Of a DNA stretch of 64,000 nt, positions 58,487 through 64,000 are shown in pieces. Origin of the DNA: Pseudomonas sp. LS44 (GTDB taxonomy: Bacteria > Pseudomonadota > Gammaproteobacteria > Pseudomonadales > Pseudomonadaceae). The notes beneath the pieces were generated by a model. The model was not told the DNA's origin. It saw only the letters and a program-made list of their open reading frames with translations, and searched no databases. Both the position numbers and the translations under genes were made by a program. The stretch is taken from contig NZ_CP102830.1 in NCBI RefSeq assembly GCF_024730785.1, positions 744,001 through 808,000 of the forward strand, written 5' to 3'. Position 1 is the first letter of the stretch, and the number at the start of each line of letters is the position of its first letter.

Positions 58487-60025
58487 ATGAATTTGCTCAA
58501 GACGCTGGCGGCAGTCAGCTCCATGACCATGCTGTCCCGCGTGTTGGGTTTCGTTCGCGATACCATCGTTGCGCGCATCTTTGGCGCGGGGATGGCGACG
58601 GACGCCTTCTTTGTCGCTTTCAAACTGCCGAACCTGTTGCGCAGAATCTTTGCCGAAGGCGCTTTTTCGCAGGCATTCGTGCCGATCTTGGCGGAATACA
58701 AAAGCCAGCAAGGGGAGGAGGCGACGCGTACCTTCATTGCCTACATTTCCGGGCTCCTAACGCTGATCCTGGCGGTGGTGACGTTACTGGGCATTCTTGC
58801 CGCCCCTTGGGTAATCTGGGTGACCGCGCCAGGTTTCACGGCTTCGCCGGAAAAGTTCGAGCTGACCACTTCGCTACTGCGCGTCACCTTTCCTTATATT
58901 TTTCTGATCTCGCTGGCCTCGCTGGCCGGGGCGATTCTCAATACCTGGAACCGCTTCAGCGTGCCGGCGTTCGTGCCGACTCTGCTGAATGTCAGCATGA
59001 TCATCTTCGCGTTGTTCCTGACGCCATATTTCGATCCGCCGGTGATGGCGTTGGGCTGGGCGGTGCTGGTGGGCGGTTTGCTGCAGTTGGTCTACCAGCT
59101 GCCGCATCTGAAGAAGCTCGGCATGCTGGTATTGCCGCGTCTGAATCTGCGCGATGCGGGGGTCTGGCGGGTGCTCCGGCAGATGGGGCCGGCAATTCTC
59201 GGTGTTTCGGTCAGTCAGATTTCGCTGATCATCAACACCATCTTCGCCTCGTTCCTGGTGGCCGGTTCAGTGTCCTGGATGTACTACGCCGACCGTCTGA
59301 TGGAGCTGCCATCGGGAGTGCTGGGCGTGGCGTTGGGGACAATCCTCTTGCCTTCGCTGGCTAAGACTTATGCCAGTAACGATGCCCACGAATACTCGCG
59401 CTTGCTCGATTGGGGGTTGCGGCTGTGTTTCTTGCTCGTGCTGCCGTGCATGCTGGCGCTGGCGTTGTTGGCTGAGCCGCTGACAGTTTCACTGTTTCAG
59501 TACGGCAAATTCACGGCTCTGGATGCGGCGATGACCCAGCGTGCGCTGATCGCCTATGCGGTGGGGTTGCTCGGCATCATTCTGATCAAAGTGCTCGCGC
59601 CTGGCTTCTATGCGCGGCAAAACATCAAAACCCCGGTGAGGATCGCGATCTTCATTCTGATCCTCACCCAGCTGATGAACCTGGCCTTTGTTGGGCCTCT
59701 CAAGCATGCCGGTTTGGCCTTGGCGATCAGTATGGGAGCGTGCCTGAACGCTGGGCTGCTCTATTGGCAGCTGCGGCGCCAGAAGTTGTTCGAGCCACAG
59801 CCGGGTTGGTCGGTGTTCCTTGGCAAGTTAGTCATCGCGGTGCTGGTCATGTGCGCGGCCTTGTACGGTCTGATGCAGGTGATGCCGGCATGGGCGCACG
59901 GTGGTATGACTGAGCGGTTGCTGCGTCTGAGCGGTTTGGTGCTGGCTGGAGTGGTGGCCTATTTCGGCATGCTGTTCGTACTGGGCTTCCGGCTGCGGGA
60001 CTTCTCCCGCAAGGCGATTTCCTAA
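58487..60025 (+). CDS. murJ: Lipid II flippase MurJ (MviN)
   Basis: A 512-residue MOP-superfamily protein with about 14 transmembrane segments that moves lipid II across the inner membrane. The N-terminus [22 protein letters not shown] and [23 protein letters not shown] is the conserved MurJ start, with the essential Arg residues of the central cavity (RDT, LRR). Further blocks are [30 protein letters not shown] and [14 protein letters not shown] longer frame begins at 58367, but the ATG at 58487 matches the family. The next gene is ribF, 97 bp away. Confidence 0.97.
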   Translation: MNLLKTLAAVSSMTMLSRVLGFVRDTIVARIFGAGMATDAFFVAFKLPNLLRRIFAEGAFSQAFVPILAEYKSQQGEEATRTFIAYISGLLTLILAVVTLLGILAAPWVIWVTAPGFTASPEKFELTTSLLRVTFPYIFLISLASLAGAILNTWNRFSVPAFVPTLLNVSMIIFALFLTPYFDPPVMALGWAVLVGGLLQLVYQLPHLKKLGMLVLPRLNLRDAGVWRVLRQMGPAILGVSVSQISLIINTIFASFLVAGSVSWMYYADRLMELPSGVLGVALGTILLPSLAKTYASNDAHEYSRLLDWGLRLCFLLVLPCMLALALLAEPLTVSLFQYGKFTALDAAMTQRALIAYAVGLLGIILIKVLAPGFYARQNIKTPVRIAIFILILTQLMNLAFVGPLKHAGLALAISMGACLNAGLLYWQLRRQKLFEPQPGWSVFLGKLVIAVLVMCAALYGLMQVMPAWAHGGMTERLLRLSGLVLAGVVAYFGMLFVLGFRLRDFSRKAIS

Positions 60026-60064
60026 ACCGGGGCGCGGTTTCACGCGTCTGGCTGGACTTGGCGC

Positions 60065-60094
60065 CTGTTGTCGGGCGCGGCCTGTGGGTATAAT
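60065..60094 (+). promoter_or_regulatory. Sigma-70 promoter ahead of ribF
   Basis: A perfect TATAAT (60089-60094) is preceded by CTGTTG (60065-60070) at 18 bp or TTGTCG (60068) at 15 bp. It would drive ribF-ileS-lspA. Confidence 0.6.
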
Positions 60095-60122
60095 CGACCA
60101 CTTTATGAGCAAGAAGCGCGTT

Positions 60123-61061
60123 ATGCAGCTGGTTCGAGGCCTTCATAATCTGCGCCCCCAGCATCGGGGCTGTGTCGCCACTATCGGCAATTTCGACGGG
60201 GTGCACCGTGGCCATCAGGCCATTTTGTCGCGCCTGCGCGAGCGTGCGGCCGAGCTTGGCGTGCCGAGCTGTGTGGTGATTTTTGAGCCCCAGCCGCGAG
60301 AGTTTTTTGCCCCGGACAGCGCGCCGCCGCGGGTCACGCGGTTGCGCGACAAGCTGGAGTTGCTGGCGGCTGAGGGCATCGATCGGGTGCTGTGCTTGAG
60401 TTTCAATCGCCGCTTGCGCGAGCTGAGCGCGGCCGAGTTCGTCCACGCCGTGCTGGTCGAAGGCCTGGGCGTGCGGCATCTGGAAGTTGGCGATGATTTT
60501 CGCTTTGGCTGTGATCGAGCTGGGGATTTCGAATTCCTGCGGCGGGTCGGGCCTGCCGAAGGATTCACCGTCGAGGCCGCCGCGACCATTGAAGTGGCGG
60601 GCGAGCGAGTCAGCAGTACGCGGGTGCGCCAAGCCCTGGTTGAAGCAAATTTCGCCCTGGCCGAGCTGTTGCTGGGGCGACCGTTTCAGATCGGTGGGCG
60701 CATCCTGCATGGTCAGAAACTGGCCCGCCAACTGGGCACGCCGACTGCCAATGTGCAGCTCAAGCGTCGCCGCGTACCGCTCAGCGGTGTATTTGTGGTC
60801 AGTGCCGAAGTCGATGGTCGGTGCTGGCCGGGGGTTGCCAATATTGGCGTGCGCCCAACGGTGGCCGGCGACGGCCGCGCCCATCTGGAGGTTCACCTCC
60901 TGGATTTTGCCGGCGATATCTATGGCCGGCGTTTAACGGTGGCCTTCCACCACAAGCTGCGCGATGAGCAGCGTTTCGCCTCCCTGGAGGCGCTGAAGAC
61001 GGCGATCGATGCGGATGTCGCCGCCGCCCGTGCCTTTTGGCAGGGCCAACCGCTTAAGTGA
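60123..61061 (+). CDS. ribF: Bifunctional riboflavin kinase/FAD synthetase
   Basis: A 312-residue enzyme that makes FMN and FAD. The FMN adenylyltransferase half has [16 protein letters not shown] (residues 17-32, nucleotide-binding HxGH form) and the [14 protein letters not shown] block [14 protein letters not shown]. The riboflavin kinase half (about 180-305) has [22 protein letters not shown], whose PTAN binds Mg and substrate, and [10 protein letters not shown]. Starts at 60084 and 60105 are open; the ATG at 60123 matches homologues ([12 protein letters not shown]). It is followed by ileS after 10 bp. Confidence 0.97.
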   Translation: MQLVRGLHNLRPQHRGCVATIGNFDGVHRGHQAILSRLRERAAELGVPSCVVIFEPQPREFFAPDSAPPRVTRLRDKLELLAAEGIDRVLCLSFNRRLRELSAAEFVHAVLVEGLGVRHLEVGDDFRFGCDRAGDFEFLRRVGPAEGFTVEAAATIEVAGERVSSTRVRQALVEANFALAELLLGRPFQIGGRILHGQKLARQLGTPTANVQLKRRRVPLSGVFVVSAEVDGRCWPGVANIGVRPTVAGDGRAHLEVHLLDFAGDIYGRRLTVAFHHKLRDEQRFASLEALKTAIDADVAAARAFWQGQPLK

Positions 61062-61071
61062 AGAGCCTGAA

Positions 61072-63903
61072 ATGACCGATTACAAAGCCACGCTAAACCT
61101 CCCGGATACCGCCTTCCCGATGAAGGCCGGCCTGCCGCAGCGCGAACCGCAAACCCTGCAGCGCTGGGACAGCATTGGCCTGTACCAGAAAATCCGTGAG
61201 ATTGGCGCTGGCCGGCCGAAATTCGTGTTGCACGATGGCCCGCCGTACGCCAATGGCAACATCCACATCGGTCATGCGGTCAATAAAATTCTCAAGGACA
61301 TGATTGTCCGCTCGAAAACTCTGTCTGGTTACGACGCACCGTACGTGCCGGGCTGGGATTGCCACGGCCTGCCGATCGAGCACAAGGTTGAGGTCACTCA
61401 CGGCAAGCATCTGCCGGCGGACAAGACCCGCGAGCTGTGTCGCGCCTATGCGGCCGAGCAGATCGAAGGGCAGAAGGCTGATTTCATCCGTTTGGGTGTG
61501 CTTGGCGAGTGGGACAACCCCTACAAGACCATGGACTTCGCCAACGAAGCCGGGGAAATTCGCGCCTTGGCCGAGATGGTCAAGCAAGGCTTCGTATTCA
61601 AAGGCCTGAAGCCGGTCAACTGGTGCTTCGATTGCGGCTCGGCGTTGGCCGAGGCTGAGGTCGAATACGCCGACAAGCAATCGACTGCGATCGATGTGGC
61701 GTTCCTGTGTGCCGACGAGGCCAAGCTGGCCGCCGCCTTTGGTTTGGCTGCTCTGAGCAAGCCGGCCTATGCGGTGATCTGGACCACCACACCGTGGACC
61801 ATTCCGGCTAACCAGGCGCTGAACCTGCACCCGGAATTCAACTATGCGCTGGTAGACGTCGGCGACAAGCTGCTGCTGCTCGCCGAGGAACTGGTCGAGA
61901 GCTGCCTGCAGCGCTACGGTTTGACCGGCGCAGCCATCGCCACCGCCCAGGGTGAAGCGCTGGAGCTGATCAATTTCCGCCACCCGTTCTACGAGCGCCT
62001 GTCGCCGGTATATCTGGCCGACTATGTGGAATTGGGCGCCGGCACTGGCCTGGTCCACTCTTCGCCGGCCTATGGCGAGGACGACTTCGTCACCTGCAAG
62101 CGTTATGGCATGCACAACGATGACATCCTCAATCCGGTGCAGAGCAACGGTGTATACGTTGAGGCGCTACCGTTCTTTGGCGGCCAGTTCATCTGGAAGG
62201 CCAACCCGGCGGTGGTCGACAAGCTCAAAGAAGTCGGCGCCTTGCTGCACAGCGCCAATATCAGCCACAGCTACATGCATTGCTGGCGCCACAAAACCCC
62301 GCTGATCTACCGCGCCACTGCGCAATGGTTCGTCGGCATGGACAAGCAGCCGACCACCGGCGGCACCCTGCGCGAACGAGCCCTGGCCGGCATCGAGCAA
62401 ACCAAATTTGTGCCCACCTGGGGCCAGGCTCGATTGCACGGCATGATCGCCGGGCGTCCGGATTGGTGCATCTCCCGGCAGCGCAACTGGGGCGTACCGA
62501 TCCCATTCTTCCTGCACAAGGCCAGCGGCGAATTGCACCCGCGCACCATCGAACTGATGGAAGAAGTGGCCAAGCGCGTCGAGCAGCAAGGCATCGAGGC
62601 CTGGTTCAAGCTGGATGCCGCCGAGCTGCTGGGCGAAGAAGCGGCGCAGTACGACAAGATCAGCGACACCCTCGACGTCTGGTTCGACTCCGGCACTACT
62701 CACTGGCACGTACTGCGCGGCTCGCACAATCTGGGGCACAGCAGTGGCCCGCGCGCCGATCTGTACCTGGAAGGCTCCGACCAGCATCGCGGTTGGTTCC
62801 ACTCCTCGTTGTTGACCGGCTGCGCCATTGACGACCACGCGCCGTACCGTGAGCTGCTGACCCACGGCTTCACCGTCGATGAGAACGGTCGCAAGATGTC
62901 CAAGTCGCTGGGCAACGTCATTGCGCCGCAGCAGGTGACCGATAGCTTGGGCGCCGACATCCTGCGCCTGTGGGTCTCCGCTACCGACTATTCGGGCGAG
63001 ATGGCCGTGTCGCAGCAGATCCTCCAGCGCAGTGCCGACGCCTACCGGCGTATTCGTAACACCGCGCGCTTCCTGCTCGCCAACCTGAGCGGTTTCGATC
63101 CGGCCAAGGATTTGCTGGCCGCCGAGGACATGCTGGCGTTGGATCGCTGGGCAGTCGATCGCACTCTGTTGCTGCAGCGCGAGATCGAAGAGGCTTACCG
63201 CGAGTACCGCTTCTGGAATGTCTATTCCAAAGTGCATAACTTCTGCGTGCAGGAGCTGGGTGGCTTCTACCTCGACATCATCAAGGATCGCCAATACACC
63301 ACTGCAGCCGACAGCGTCGCGCGGCGTTCCTGCCAAACCGCGCTGTTCCACATCGCCGAGGCGCTGGTGCGCTGGGTGGCGCCGATCCTGGCTTTCACCG
63401 CCGACGAGCTGTGGCAGTACCTGCCGGGCGAGCGCAACGAATCGGTGATGTTGAACACTTGGTACGAAGGGCTTAGCGCGTTGCCCCAGGGCTTCGAGCT
63501 GGATCGCGCGTTCTGGGAGCAGGTCATGGCGGTCAAGACTGCCGTCAACAAGGAGCTGGAAAACCAGCGCGCCGCCAAGCTGATCGGCGGCAATCTACAG
63601 GCGGAAGTCACCTTGTTCGTCGAAGAGGCGCTGGCTACCCAGCTGGCCAAGCTAGGCGATGAGCTGCGCTTCGTACTAATTACCTCCACGGCCACCCTCG
63701 CGCCGCTGAGCGCGGCGCCGGACGATGCGGTCGCGACCGAACTGCCTACGCTCAAGCTCAAGGTGGTCAAGTCGGGGCACGTCAAGTGCGGGCGTTGCTG
63801 GCATCACCGTGCAGATGTCGGGGTGAATTCGGAGCATCCGGAAATCTGCGGACGTTGCGTCGACAATATCAGCGGTTCCGGCGAGGTCCGCCACTATGCT
63901 TGA
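61072..63903 (+). CDS. ileS: Isoleucyl-tRNA synthetase
   Basis: A 943-residue class Ia aminoacyl-tRNA synthetase. The HIGH motif is at 65-68 ([15 protein letters not shown]), and KMSKS at 608-612 ([10 protein letters not shown]). The CP1 editing domain lies between them, with [12 protein letters not shown] and [16 protein letters not shown]. The C-terminus has a zinc-binding pair of CxxC motifs ([10 protein letters not shown] and CGRC). The length and motifs match the bacterial, mupirocin-sensitive type. The ATG at 61072 is the family start; lspA starts inside its last codons. Confidence 0.99.
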   Translation: MTDYKATLNLPDTAFPMKAGLPQREPQTLQRWDSIGLYQKIREIGAGRPKFVLHDGPPYANGNIHIGHAVNKILKDMIVRSKTLSGYDAPYVPGWDCHGLPIEHKVEVTHGKHLPADKTRELCRAYAAEQIEGQKADFIRLGVLGEWDNPYKTMDFANEAGEIRALAEMVKQGFVFKGLKPVNWCFDCGSALAEAEVEYADKQSTAIDVAFLCADEAKLAAAFGLAALSKPAYAVIWTTTPWTIPANQALNLHPEFNYALVDVGDKLLLLAEELVESCLQRYGLTGAAIATAQGEALELINFRHPFYERLSPVYLADYVELGAGTGLVHSSPAYGEDDFVTCKRYGMHNDDILNPVQSNGVYVEALPFFGGQFIWKANPAVVDKLKEVGALLHSANISHSYMHCWRHKTPLIYRATAQWFVGMDKQPTTGGTLRERALAGIEQTKFVPTWGQARLHGMIAGRPDWCISRQRNWGVPIPFFLHKASGELHPRTIELMEEVAKRVEQQGIEAWFKLDAAELLGEEAAQYDKISDTLDVWFDSGTTHWHVLRGSHNLGHSSGPRADLYLEGSDQHRGWFHSSLLTGCAIDDHAPYRELLTHGFTVDENGRKMSKSLGNVIAPQQVTDSLGADILRLWVSATDYSGEMAVSQQILQRSADAYRRIRNTARFLLANLSGFDPAKDLLAAEDMLALDRWAVDRTLLLQREIEEAYREYRFWNVYSKVHNFCVQELGGFYLDIIKDRQYTTAADSVARRSCQTALFHIAEALVRWVAPILAFTADELWQYLPGERNESVMLNTWYEGLSALPQGFELDRAFWEQVMAVKTAVNKELENQRAAKLIGGNLQAEVTLFVEEALATQLAKLGDELRFVLITSTATLAPLSAAPDDAVATELPTLKLKVVKSGHVKCGRCWHHRADVGVNSEHPEICGRCVDNISGSGEVRHYA

Positions 63904-64000
63904 GGCGAGCCGCTTCGGCCGACTGGCCTGGCTGTGGCTGAGCGTCCTGGTGTTCGTGCTTGACCAGGCCAGCAAGCTGTATTTCGAAGGCGCGCTGAGC
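63896..64000 (+). CDS. lspA: Lipoprotein signal peptidase (N-terminal part, cut by window edge)
   Basis: The first 35 codons are present. The N-terminal segment [21 protein letters not shown] contains the first transmembrane helix and the conserved DQxSK motif of signal peptidase II. It overlaps the end of ileS by 8 bp, as in many proteobacteria, and is the last gene of the ribF-ileS-lspA operon seen here. Confidence 0.95.
   Translation, partial: MLEASRFGRLAWLWLSVLVFVLDQASKLYFEGALS

Overview
The window is GC-rich Pseudomonas chromosome. Evidence: paired REP-type repeats built on GTAGGAGCGGATT/ATCCGCGA, AGGAGG-like ribosome binding sites, and two gene orders that match, from memory, P. aeruginosa PAO1: ethanolamine permease/mpl/ubiX/oxidoreductase/MORN lipoprotein/MaoC/lrgAB/DedA-PAP2/mpg on the left, and DUF4105/DksA-like/Lon-like/YqhA/fklB/ispB/rplU-rpmA/obgE/proB/creA/rpsT/murJ/ribF/ileS/lspA on the right. 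No database was searched; all family names come from reading the translated sequence.

Left block (1-14.1 kb): a glutamine-synthetase-like gene cut by the window edge and an ethanolamine-type permease with a candidate sigma-54 promoter; peptidoglycan recycling (mpl); flavin prenyltransferase (ubiX); small envelope proteins; a MORN-repeat/C13 caspase-fold lipoprotein; an LrgA/LrgB pair; a Lon-N-domain protein; a DedA-PAP2 fusion coupled to a 3-methyladenine glycosylase; and a PPM1-type methyltransferase. The methyltransferase abuts a truncated RimB-like retropepsin gene.

Central accessory block (14.1-41.7 kb): an orphan OmpR-type regulator with a degenerate receiver is followed, after a 114-bp region carrying tandem direct repeats, by a 17.7-kb gene for a giant (about 5,890 aa) LktA-type filamentous adhesin. 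Its TpsB (FhaC/ShlB) outer-membrane transporter overlaps its end, and a SapC-family gene lies 31 bp further on. This looks like a dedicated, locally regulated two-partner secretion unit and is the most interesting locus here. After hslR comes a decayed stretch (36-39 kb) with a 5'-truncated PAP2 phosphatase remnant, paiB-like, two alpha/beta hydrolases and a DUF1801 pseudogene with two nonsense codons and a frameshift. katG, a DUF1615 lipoprotein and DNA polymerase II (polB) follow.

Right block (45.4-64 kb): a structured candidate non-coding RNA with a strong terminator lies between polB and the DUF4105 gene. The rest is core Pseudomonas housekeeping, with several clear intrinsic terminators, a good sigma-70 promoter for rplU-rpmA, another ahead of ribF-ileS-lspA, and an unexpected set of DnaA-box-like sites around a small hypothetical gene at 50.8-51.2 kb.
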